DNA of 59,664 nucleotides, from positions 1 through 59,664 of the forward strand of contig JABXHO010000029.1 of the NCBI GenBank assembly GCA_013373595.1. Reading direction: 5' to 3'. Of the stretch, positions 28,175 to 35,105 are shown one piece after another; positions within the stretch are counted from its first letter, which is position 1, and every line of letters begins with the position of its first letter. Made by a program: the position numbers and the translations under genes. The notes under the pieces were generated by a model. It was not told where the DNA came from. It searched no databases and saw only the letters and a program-made list of their open reading frames with translations. This stretch comes from Flavobacteriales bacterium (lineage in GTDB: Bacteria > Bacteroidota > Bacteroidia > Flavobacteriales_D > Crocinitomicaceae).

Positions 28175-28206
28175 CAAAGCTATGAAACTTAACATTATTG
28201 AGCAAA
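28175..28206 (-). promoter_or_regulatory. Bacteroidota-type promoter of the T2SS/T4P-like operon
   Basis: On the minus strand TTTG (28203-28206) is followed by a 20-base spacer and TAGCTTTG (28175-28182). This matches exactly the TTTG-N19/21-TAnnTTTG pattern used by the Bacteroidota primary sigma factor. Transcription should begin near 28168, about 60 bases before the MORN-protein ATG at 28109. All 13 genes to 16869 lack internal gaps, so this is probably the main promoter of the machine. Confidence 0.75.
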
Positions 28207-28224
28207 ATATGGGTTTCATTCACG

Positions 28225-28253
28225 AAAAATGGCTCCCTTTTCAGGAAGCCATT
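28225..28253 (-). terminator. Rho-independent terminator after the HCIGH lipoprotein gene
   Basis: Minus-strand hairpin with arms AATGGCT (28253-28247) and AGCCATT (28234-28228), extended inward by TCC/GGG, loop TGAAAA, followed by a short T run. It lies about 29 bases after the stop of the metallopeptidase-like gene and just upstream of the operon promoter on the same strand. Confidence 0.7.
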
Positions 28254-28281
28254 CTCTATTATCGTTCGATTTTGATGTGAT

Positions 28282-29553
28282 CTAGTACCATGAATTTACG
28301 AGTTCGAAAGACTCCCAACTCCATGGGTTTGTACTAATAGCATTCAAGCCACTTCCTCCACCTTGATCAGCCTGTAAGTAATAACTTGTACCTTTAACTT
28401 TTAGGTTGTACTTACCTGGATATAGCGCACTTGGAATCAGCTCGAACGTTTCCCAATCCCATGGGTTTGAGCTATCAGCTGTAACGTTTCCGCCACCTCC
28501 ATTGCTAGCTTGCAGGTAATCACCATTTGTACATTGCAGCACATAATATGGTGCTCCATACAGAGGGCTTTCCATGAGGTGGAATGTTTCCCATGACCAT
28601 GGGTTAGCTGAGTTTCCTGACGCATTTCCACCACCACCGTTTTCAGCGACAGCGTAATTTCCGTTCCATGTTTTCAAGCAAACACGAATTCCTTTACCAT
28701 ACAAGTACTGGATTGCTTTCGTATCCTCAGTTGAGAACGACCATGTTCTTGTGTAATCTTGGTAGTTCATGATTGAATTTGCATCATAAGTTGGCGTTCC
28801 TGGAATGGTGATTCTTCTGTATGAAGACTCGTAACCACTAATGAAGTCTGTATGTCTGAAGCCAACTGCGTGTCCGATACAATGAGAAATATTGTACACT
28901 TTTTGAGCAAGCGAAAGTGGACCTGAAGAAACGTATTGGTCGATATCTATGTTTACTAAAATCTGCGATCCCACTTTACCATAATATGGATATTCCGCAG
29001 CGGCGGCTTGCGCGAGGTAGATTGGATAGGGATCAAGACTCAAAAGGTTGTCATCCTGAAGCATTCCAGCATCTGATTTAACCAAAAGGTCAGGTGTTCC
29101 TGAACTAATAAACGTGAAGTTCAAGCGACAGTTCGAAATTGCATTCCAATTATTAAACGCGTCCTCAATCGCCACTCGCCAATTACTTACAGATCCAGAC
29201 GGAATCGATGGATCAATTTTCACGGTAATGTTTTGATGGTTGTCTAAACTTACTAGATCAGTTCCGTACGCATGCTTCGCGCTTGCTACCCCTTGAATCG
29301 AAGTATTTTCATAAATACGATTTTTAGGAAAAAGAATGTCTCCGTCGACGATAAAATAATCGTTCGTTTCGCGGATCAAGCGCTTATCGAAGCCTAATGA
29401 TTCGATAACTTTCTCAGGGTTGGCTACAACGTCATCGAAGACTGGTGCCACAGCTGAAGGCGAGCTTTCTTCTCTCTCCAAAGTAGGCGCTACTTTCTTA
29501 CAACTGACGAAAAGGGCGGAGACCGCCAAGGTCAAAAAAATTGAATTTTTCAT
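28282..29553 (-). CDS. M57-like zinc metallopeptidase homologue with altered HExxH and a fascin-like tail; lipoprotein
   Basis: 423 residues with a lipobox (LFVSC, Cys18). Residues about 100-285 resemble Bacteroidota M57 metallopeptidases, with an NWNAISNCRLNFTF segment before the active site and a Met-turn SIMNY (Met262). The zinc motif reads H224-C225-I-G-H228-AVGFR-H234: the His ligands are intact but the catalytic glutamate of HExxH is a cysteine, confirmed in the DNA as CAT TGT ATC GGA CAC. Residues about 290-423 are three repeats of a beta-trefoil/fascin-like module (NGxYLQAxNGGGGNVTA and NPWxWETFEL), usual for carbohydrate or surface binding. It may be a non-catalytic binding protein, or use another base. 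Single-gene unit with its own terminator. Confidence 0.85.
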   Translation of the reverse strand: MKNSIFLTLAVSALFVSCKKVAPTLEREESSPSAVAPVFDDVVANPEKVIESLGFDKRLIRETNDYFIVDGDILFPKNRIYENTSIQGVASAKHAYGTDLVSLDNHQNITVKIDPSIPSGSVSNWRVAIEDAFNNWNAISNCRLNFTFISSGTPDLLVKSDAGMLQDDNLLSLDPYPIYLAQAAAAEYPYYGKVGSQILVNIDIDQYVSSGPLSLAQKVYNISHCIGHAVGFRHTDFISGYESSYRRITIPGTPTYDANSIMNYQDYTRTWSFSTEDTKAIQYLYGKGIRVCLKTWNGNYAVAENGGGGNASGNSANPWSWETFHLMESPLYGAPYYVLQCTNGDYLQASNGGGGNVTADSSNPWDWETFELIPSALYPGKYNLKVKGTSYYLQADQGGGSGLNAISTNPWSWESFELVNSWY

Positions 29554-29593
29554 GTATATGGTGTTAGTTAAATTACAAGTGATATGTGGTTTT

Positions 29594-29632
29594 ATGTTGT
29601 CCTGTTGACAACATAATTGCTTCTTAAAGATA
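29594..29632 (-). promoter_or_regulatory. Weak -7 box and 5' leader hairpin of the metallopeptidase-like gene
   Basis: A perfect 8-base inverted repeat, ATGTTGTC (29594-29601) and GACAACAT (29607-29614), has a 5-base loop and lies 41-61 bases before the ATG at 29553. Just upstream on the minus strand is TATCTTTA (29625-29632), one base off the TAnnTTTG -7 box, which would put the transcript start near 29618, so the hairpin would form the very 5' end of the mRNA. It could stabilise the mRNA or be an operator. No -33 box is evident. Confidence 0.45.
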
Positions 29633-29966
29633 GCATCTTTTTACCATCTTGTGAGTAGATCGAAGCTAAAAAAACTGTCGTTTATTTCTTTAAAATTGAA
29701 GTGCTGACAATTAAAGACAGGATGATTATCCCCATCACTCTTCTATTTTATCTTTAGAGTTTATGGTAAGAGTTAGAACTTAAGTAGGAACCAAATGGAT
29801 CAGTTATTCTTTTCATTACCAGACCATTTAACTCACACAAGCATCCTAACATTGCATAATGCTTTCAAAAATGCACATGATTGAATCATCTATGTCTCAT
29901 CTTTCGAAATTGGATTTCCTAAACTGCTTTCTACGTGAGTTCACCCTCAAATCCATTCCGATTGTT

Positions 29967-30003
29967 TTTAAAAGAGGCCGCCTCAAAAAGGGACAGCCTC
30001 TTT
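29967..30003 (-). terminator. Rho-independent terminator after the beta-helix T9SS protein gene
   Basis: Minus-strand arms AAAGAGGC (30003-29996) and GCCTCTTT (29978-29971) pair perfectly over 8 bases with a 17-base loop that can itself fold (CCCTTTTTGAGG). The sequence TTTTAAAAAC follows. It lies 40 bases past the stop at 30043. Confidence 0.75.
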
Positions 30004-30042
30004 ATTCTAAATACGTGATTAGGTAACTTATGCAACTCTCGT

Positions 30043-33000
30043 TTACAGTTTAACCATTTTTGCTTTAGCAAGGATTTCATCTGCCGTTTGAATAGACAAC
30101 GAATAAACTCCTCGGGTTAATGAACTGATGTCGATATTTTGTACACCATGTTGGTAGTTCAACGAATACGCAGCAACACGTTTTCCTGCCATATCGTATA
30201 CCACCAATTCAGCCTCCAAATCTTCTGCGATCGAATAATCGAACTGAACAAAATCATTGGCTGGATTCGGATAAACAGTAAATGTTGCTTGATCCACCTC
30301 TTGAACTTCAATATTTGATAGGTGTTTTGGCGTTAATGTTGGGAAGAACGTGCGCTCATTTGCAACTCCAAATTGATACAAAACACTTTTGGCAATATGC
30401 ACATGCTTAGCGTCACTTGAAACAATTTCATTAAGAATCGCAATCTGCGCTCCGCTTAAAACATCGTTTGCTTCAATTTGAATCTTCTTGATCTCAATCA
30501 AATCTGCCTCATTTGCATCTTGAGGAACAATCGACACGAGTGCTGCCAAAGCAGTAGTATACTCTTCTGCTAAGATTGAGTAATTGTATTCAAACCACTT
30601 TGCATCGTTTCCAGTCAGTAGATTCTGAGCGGAAACTTCGTTGTAAAACACGTCTACATCTGACGCATTCTTTTCATTCAAAGTATGCAAAATATAAATT
30701 AGTGACTCTTTAGACATCCCTTGTAACTTGCTTTGGTATCCATTTACCAAACCATCGTGCGCTACAATTCCATCTCCTTGATTAGACAGGTGATCACACG
30801 TATCGAAACCTCCGATGGATGAATTAGACATATCTACTTGATGACCACATGACGCTGTAGAATTAACATTGTTACCATTGATACTCACACCGCCAGACAC
30901 GAAGTTTACACCAAAATTCCCGAAGGAAGTGAGCGGAGGATTGTCCGTCGCAATATCTGCGATAACTCCCAATCCATTATTGGTAATGAATGAATTTCTT
31001 CCTGCTCCTGCAGAGGGGCTTGAACTCGAACCAACGTCGCCCGTCATATTGACCATTTCCATACCGTATGTTGTATAGTTGTACATGTAATTATTCATCA
31101 ATAAAGGCAGGTTTGAAGGCATGACATTTAATCCCTCAAAATACATAGCGGTGTTTGCTTCAAACACACAGTTGGTCGTGATCTCTGTGGTGTTGTTCGA
31201 CTCCCCAATTGCGAAGTAACCGATTCCCACAGCATTTCCTCCTGATACCAATTCCATATTAATCGTGTTACACGAAACAGATGTTACGATTGGATTATTC
31301 AAGTAAACTCCGTAGATATAACAGTTGTTAATTTCGTTATCTGTTACATAAGTATTGCGCAAGTTTTCCAGTTGAATACCCGTTTCGAAACCTTCGATAT
31401 AGTTTTCTTTAATGTCATGCAATTGGCCACCATCACAGTAAATAGCTGAGTTGTTACCCGACCATGAAGCAACTCCCTGTTGAGTTGTATTCACTATTTC
31501 ATTTCCGCTAATCAAAACTGACTGACATGATTCTGAAGCAATCTGGTGCTCATATCCTTGGAAGACATGCGTCACATCAATATTATTTGATTCCACTTTC
31601 GCGTTAATCTCTCCATGTAAAAGGATCGCTCGGAATGTATTAGCAAAATTGTTCGAATTTAATGAAAGGTCTATTCCATTTCGTGATTCGAAACCTGTGA
31701 AGTTTGTTGCTTCATATGCAGGCGCAATGAAATCATTTTGAGTAATTGACTCAAGGTATGTCATGCCACTGCTGTAAATCCCGAAGTATTCTCCAACAAC
31801 TCCCCAAGAACAAGCTGATCCTTCGAATAATGGCATCGCGCCATCTATAAGAAAGGTGTTTCCGGTAATGCTTCTTACGAATGTAGCCTTATCGAGGTAA
31901 ACTCCAGCTTTACAATTCGCGAAAAGGTTGTTTGTCATTCGTAAATCAACCTGCTTCTGATCATGTGCTTTAATTGCAAAATGTGCATTCTTAAATGTAC
32001 ACTCATTCACAATTCCCTTCGGTTCAGTTGGGGCAGGGTCTGCCTGTGGGTTTTCAACATAAAAGTCAATTCCTCTCCACGTTTGATTCAAGTCACAAGG
32101 ACGGAAAACCGAGTTATTTGCTCTCAATGTTGCTCCATCAATCACATCAATTCCGGCACACTCGCCAAATACAACATCAACATTGGTTACATCAAGAATA
32201 GCATTCTCAACTGTTACGGTTACTCCATCAGCAATGTACACTTTGTTGTCCCATGCCATATCTGTTGTAATCGTAACGTCGCTGCTATAAATTAGGGATG
32301 CATTTCCTGCTGTCACGTAACAACAGTCATCCAACTCCCCTATTTCGAGCCAATTCGATAAGATATTACATCCATTTGCCATTTCTACTTCGAGGTAATA
32401 GATTCCCGGTTGATTCACGGTAATGTTTGTACTCCCAATTACAGGGTTAAACGTTACACCGCCATCCGCACTGTAATACCAACTGTAAGACAAAGTTCCG
32501 ATTCCTAAGTCATCAATATCTGAGTCAATTAAAAGATCTTGTCCTGGACAGATTGAATCTTCTAAAGAAGAAATTTCAGCAGACCATGCAGGCATCGTGA
32601 TGAACTGAGGAAAGTTCAATCCGACTACATTACTTTGAGTATAGTATGACGTTTGGATCGATGCGTTGAACGCAGGTGTGCCTGCCGATAAATCGGGCTC
32701 ACCAATTCTACCAATAAACGTTGCCGTTGGAGTATTTACACTTGCTCCAGTCCAGTAGGCATAGTATACATCTCCATCTGGCCCCAGTTTGATCCCACTA
32801 AGTCTGGTTTGATCGAGTGGTAAGGATTGAACTGCTGCCGTTCCCAAAACAATGTCGTACTGAAAAATATTTCCGTTAGGCGCGTTCCATTCACTCGTGC
32901 TGTAATAGAGCATTCTCCCACTTGGTGAATATTCTACACATACCTCCTTAGAAGTCGTAGAAGCAAGATCAACAACCATCACTACATCTGTAGGACTTGT

Positions 33001-33870
33001 TGAGATTCGTGTACCAGGTGCTGCAGAAGTACTTGCGTTAAACAAGGTAGTAACTACCATTCCATTGGTACTGTCAAACTGAGCATCAGTAGCTGCAAAT
33101 TCTCCAAACGCTCCTACTCCAGAACGCTGGCTTTGAACTGTGTAAGCAAAATTCCCTACCCCCGCAGCTGGATTACCAAACGTATACACTTCTGGAAGGC
33201 TGATTCCTGATGGTGAAATTGTGTACACTCTATAGTTTGCTGTTCCGTAAGTTCTTGTTACTAGATAAAAAGTCAGTGGGTCATCCGAACTTGGGATGAG
33301 GATCATTCCTTCTGTTACATTTACATTTCCTGGATCAGTACCTAGAATAGGTAAATTTTGAGTCGGTCCAAAAGTCCCCGCAATGTGATTGTACATTCTG
33401 TAAGTAACAGGTCCTGTTACAGCACTAGATGTAGGGTTGGAGAAAATATAAAAGGTGCTATCATCATCACAATCTGGATTGGGCAGAATAACAGCTGGTT
33501 GTGTTCCTGAAGGATGTCCCCCAAGTCCAGAACCTGGTGTAATATCATTATGCACAGCATCATAGACACGATCCCCATCGGTATAAAACATTAATTGTCC
33601 TGATTGAGGATGCGTTGCTACAGCCGTTCCTTCCCATCCAAGTTGAACATTATCCGCAGAGGTAATATCTGTAGGAATACTTGAGTTGGTTGAGTTGCTA
33701 AAGGTTCCTCCAACTGGAGCTATTCCTGAAGGTGCGCTAAAATCGAGCATAATCGGTATGCCATTCGCTGGACTTCCATGAAACCCGAAGATCCAATAGT
33801 CTTTTTCGTGTTGTGCAAAGGATGAATGCGCGATAAGCAGCAACATCCCTAAAAAGGTAAGTAACTTCAT
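30043..33870 (-). CDS. T9SS-exported right-handed beta-helix surface protein (1275 aa)
   Basis: Signal peptide MKLLTFLGMLLLIAHSSFA/QH. Residues about 20-430 are a propeller-like region common in Bacteroidota surface proteins (KDYWIFGFHGSPAN, GQLMFYTDGDRVYD, PSGRMLYYSTSEWN). An Ig/PKD-like module lies near 435-515 (SICPGQDLLIDSD ... YSWYYSADGG), then a right-handed parallel beta-helix of many NxF/I repeats at about 525-1020 (TGNTFLIDGAMP, SNNIDVTHVF, ENYIEGFETGIQLEN). The C-terminus is a T9SS type A sorting domain (FTVYPNPANDFVQFDYS ... AKAKMVKL). Cysteines in the central part may form disulfides. The gene is preceded by a putative LytTR-controlled promoter and followed by a terminator, so it is a single-gene unit. 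Confidence 0.9.
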   Translation of the reverse strand: MKLLTFLGMLLLIAHSSFAQHEKDYWIFGFHGSPANGIPIMLDFSAPSGIAPVGGTFSNSTNSSIPTDITSADNVQLGWEGTAVATHPQSGQLMFYTDGDRVYDAVHNDITPGSGLGGHPSGTQPAVILPNPDCDDDSTFYIFSNPTSSAVTGPVTYRMYNHIAGTFGPTQNLPILGTDPGNVNVTEGMILIPSSDDPLTFYLVTRTYGTANYRVYTISPSGISLPEVYTFGNPAAGVGNFAYTVQSQRSGVGAFGEFAATDAQFDSTNGMVVTTLFNASTSAAPGTRISTSPTDVVMVVDLASTTSKEVCVEYSPSGRMLYYSTSEWNAPNGNIFQYDIVLGTAAVQSLPLDQTRLSGIKLGPDGDVYYAYWTGASVNTPTATFIGRIGEPDLSAGTPAFNASIQTSYYTQSNVVGLNFPQFITMPAWSAEISSLEDSICPGQDLLIDSDIDDLGIGTLSYSWYYSADGGVTFNPVIGSTNITVNQPGIYYLEVEMANGCNILSNWLEIGELDDCCYVTAGNASLIYSSDVTITTDMAWDNKVYIADGVTVTVENAILDVTNVDVVFGECAGIDVIDGATLRANNSVFRPCDLNQTWRGIDFYVENPQADPAPTEPKGIVNECTFKNAHFAIKAHDQKQVDLRMTNNLFANCKAGVYLDKATFVRSITGNTFLIDGAMPLFEGSACSWGVVGEYFGIYSSGMTYLESITQNDFIAPAYEATNFTGFESRNGIDLSLNSNNFANTFRAILLHGEINAKVESNNIDVTHVFQGYEHQIASESCQSVLISGNEIVNTTQQGVASWSGNNSAIYCDGGQLHDIKENYIEGFETGIQLENLRNTYVTDNEINNCYIYGVYLNNPIVTSVSCNTINMELVSGGNAVGIGYFAIGESNNTTEITTNCVFEANTAMYFEGLNVMPSNLPLLMNNYMYNYTTYGMEMVNMTGDVGSSSSPSAGAGRNSFITNNGLGVIADIATDNPPLTSFGNFGVNFVSGGVSINGNNVNSTASCGHQVDMSNSSIGGFDTCDHLSNQGDGIVAHDGLVNGYQSKLQGMSKESLIYILHTLNEKNASDVDVFYNEVSAQNLLTGNDAKWFEYNYSILAEEYTTALAALVSIVPQDANEADLIEIKKIQIEANDVLSGAQIAILNEIVSSDAKHVHIAKSVLYQFGVANERTFFPTLTPKHLSNIEVQEVDQATFTVYPNPANDFVQFDYSIAEDLEAELVVYDMAGKRVAAYSLNYQHGVQNIDISSLTRGVYSLSIQTADEILAKAKMVKL

Positions 33871-33894
33871 AATGATTAGATTTAATTGTTTCCA

Positions 33895-33999
33895 TAAACC
33901 TATTCATTTATAATTACTGAAGTGTAGGTGGTTTTGCCGTTTACTCGGTCTCATTTTGTGAAACACCGTTCTCATTTTATGACGTCCTGTTCAGTTTGA
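33895..33999 (-). promoter_or_regulatory. Putative LytTR operator and promoter of the beta-helix protein gene (module A)
   Basis: Two 13-base direct repeats, TCTCATTTTGTGA (33949-33961) and TCTCATTTTATGA (33970-33982), repeat with a 21-base period (two helical turns). Their cores TCATTTTGT and TCATTTTAT each match the LytTR consensus [TA][AC][CA]GTTN[AG][TG] in 8 of 9 positions and are 12 bases apart, the spacing expected for this regulator family. A third near match TCAGTTTGA lies at 33991-33999. On the minus strand a -7-like TAGGTTTA is at 33895-33902, 56 bases from the first repeat. The ATG follows at 33870. The regulator is presumably the LytTR protein encoded at 34389-35105. Confidence 0.6.
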
Positions 34000-34043
34000 A
34001 CGCTCAGTGCGGGACACACTGACAATAAACAACTTATCATTAA

Positions 34044-34077
34044 AAACAAAAAAAAGCAACCGTCTCCAATTGCTTTT
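34044..34077 (-). terminator. Rho-independent terminator ending the candidate ncRNA / LytTR operon
   Basis: Minus-strand arms AAAAGCAA (34077-34070) and TTGCTTTT (34059-34052) with a 10-base loop, followed by a long T run (TTTTTTTTGTTTTTA on the minus strand). This is one of the clearest terminators in the window and lies about 310 bases past the LytTR stop, which is why a separate transcript between them is considered. Confidence 0.8.
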
Positions 34078-34302
34078 CTATCGAAGGAAATTTATCCTTC
34101 TAGGTTTAGTTGTGGTCAGGTTATAATTGTGATTAAAGTTAACTCGGTTTGGCAGTCATTCAATTTAGTTTACCACTTCTACATAAGTAACTACAACTGA
34201 TCTTCGTACGATCTTGAACAAAATGATCTCGGTACGAACTGCCAAAAATTTCCGAATTGAATTCTCTATAATTTAACCCGTATGAAAACGATCACTATCG
34301 CT
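34044..34302 (-). ncRNA. Candidate structured non-coding RNA controlled by LytTR pair 2
   Basis: The minus strand from about 34302 to 34044 has a -7 box upstream (TAGTTTTG, 34308-34315), no open frame longer than about nine codons, several predicted stems, and a terminator at the end. Stems: TTCGTAC (34203-34209) with GTACGAA (34232-34238), extended by GATC (34210-34213) with GATC (34225-34228); an enclosing 9-base pair set TTTGGCAGT (34148-34156) with ACTGCCAAA (34238-34246); and GAAGGA / TTCCTTC near 34082-34101 just before the terminator. Size would be about 255 bases. It could equally be the 3' UTR of the LytTR operon. No family match is claimed. Confidence 0.4.
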
Positions 34303-34307
34303 TGCTT

Positions 34308-34394
34308 CAAAACTAATGAAGGATAAAGAAATAAATCGGTCAGTTTTGCGAAGAACGACCTCTCGATTTGTGAAACACCCGTTTCAGTTTATGA
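34308..34394 (-). promoter_or_regulatory. Putative LytTR operator and promoter of the candidate ncRNA (module B)
   Basis: Direct repeats TCTCGATTTGTGA (34361-34373) and TTTCAGTTTATGA (34382-34394) have the same 21-base period as module A; the 34-base block is 28/34 identical to module A. The core TCAGTTTAT (34384-34392) is a perfect LytTR consensus match and TCGATTTGT (34363-34371) matches 7 of 9. A further near match TCAGTTTTG lies at 34340-34348, and GTTTTGC sits exactly 20 bases before the first core in both modules. On the minus strand TAGTTTTG (34308-34315) is a perfect -7 box, 55 bases from the first core versus 56 in module A. The distal repeat overlaps the LytTR stop codon. Confidence 0.55.
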
Positions 34395-35105
34395 AAGCAA
34401 TGTGCTAATCCTCAAAATGATTTCTTCTCTTCGGTCTGGAGAGATCGGCACTTCGATTCCATCCTTCATGAGTAAGAATCCTCCTTCGGAACGAACAAGC
34501 TCTTCTACGTGATAAAGGTTCGCAAGATAGGAACGATGAACACGCATAAAGTGCTCTTCTCCGAGTTGCTCCGAAACGAATTTCAGGTTTTTGGAGACGA
34601 GTATGGTTGTAGATTCTCTGAGCGTAAGTTCGGCGTAGCTTCCCTCTGCTTTTACACAAATGATTTGTTCTTTGTCAATGAACTGTGTTCCATTGGAGCT
34701 AGGCAATACCAGCTTATTGCCGTGAGAAGAACTTTTCGAATCGGTTTTTGTTTGAGCTTTTAATCGTTGTACGGTGTCTTTCACCTCCTTGATATCAACA
34801 GGTTTCAAAATGTAATCGAATACGCTAAACTTAAACGCCTTCTGCATGTATTCTTTGTGCGCCGTCACAAGAACAAATTTACACGAATGACTTTCTAGAT
34901 TTTCCAACAAATCAAAACCTGTTCCGCCTGGCATCTGTACATCGAGAAAAACAACATCCGCTTCAAGTTTTCCAATCAATGATGCTCCTTTGATCACATT
35001 TTCGGCTTGTCCAATCACTTTGACACCTTCACAATGATTTTCAAGAATAATCTGAAGGTTTTCTCGCTGGTTCAATTCATCATCAATAATTATCGCTCTT
35101 AACAT
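34389..35105 (-). CDS. LytTR-family response regulator (pair 2)
   Basis: 238 residues. Receiver domain with Asp8/Asp9, phospho-acceptor Asp55 (VVFLDVQMPGGTG), a Thr in LVTAHKEYM and Lys in FDYILKPVD. LytTR domain at about 140-236 (IICVKAEGSYAELTL ... FMRVHRSYLANLYHV). The gene overlaps the end of its sensor kinase by 23 bases. It closes a run of minus-strand genes for a T9SS adhesin system. Two near-identical LytTR-type operators flank the region just downstream, one overlapping this stop codon, so it probably controls the beta-helix T9SS protein and the candidate ncRNA. Confidence 0.95.
   Translation of the reverse strand: MLRAIIIDDELNQRENLQIILENHCEGVKVIGQAENVIKGASLIGKLEADVVFLDVQMPGGTGFDLLENLESHSCKFVLVTAHKEYMQKAFKFSVFDYILKPVDIKEVKDTVQRLKAQTKTDSKSSSHGNKLVLPSSNGTQFIDKEQIICVKAEGSYAELTLRESTTILVSKNLKFVSEQLGEEHFMRVHRSYLANLYHVEELVRSEGGFLLMKDGIEVPISPDRREEIILRISTLLS

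Larger units (their letters stand above)
29554..30042. other. Intergenic region (489 bases): 5' region of the metallopeptidase-like gene and 3' region of the beta-helix protein gene
   Basis: Contains the leader hairpin and weak -7 box of the downstream gene (29594-29632) and the terminator of the upstream gene (29967-30003). Between them, about 29640-29960 is AT-rich with no supported gene. A 29-codon plus-strand frame at 29795-29884 (starting MDQLFFSLPDHLTH) reads on past its TGA for 17 more codons as IIYVSSFEIGFPKLLST; it may be a chance frame or a decayed gene. Confidence 0.45.

Noticed and set aside
29795-29884. 29-codon plus-strand frame MDQLFFSLPDHLTH... with an in-frame TGA and 17 further codons
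   Set aside because: Short, no promoter with both boxes, no homologue recognised; could be a relic but cannot be supported.
34004-34022. Small hairpin TCAGTG/CACTGA between the terminator and module A
   Set aside because: Only six pairs; probably incidental next to the stronger terminator at 34044-34077.
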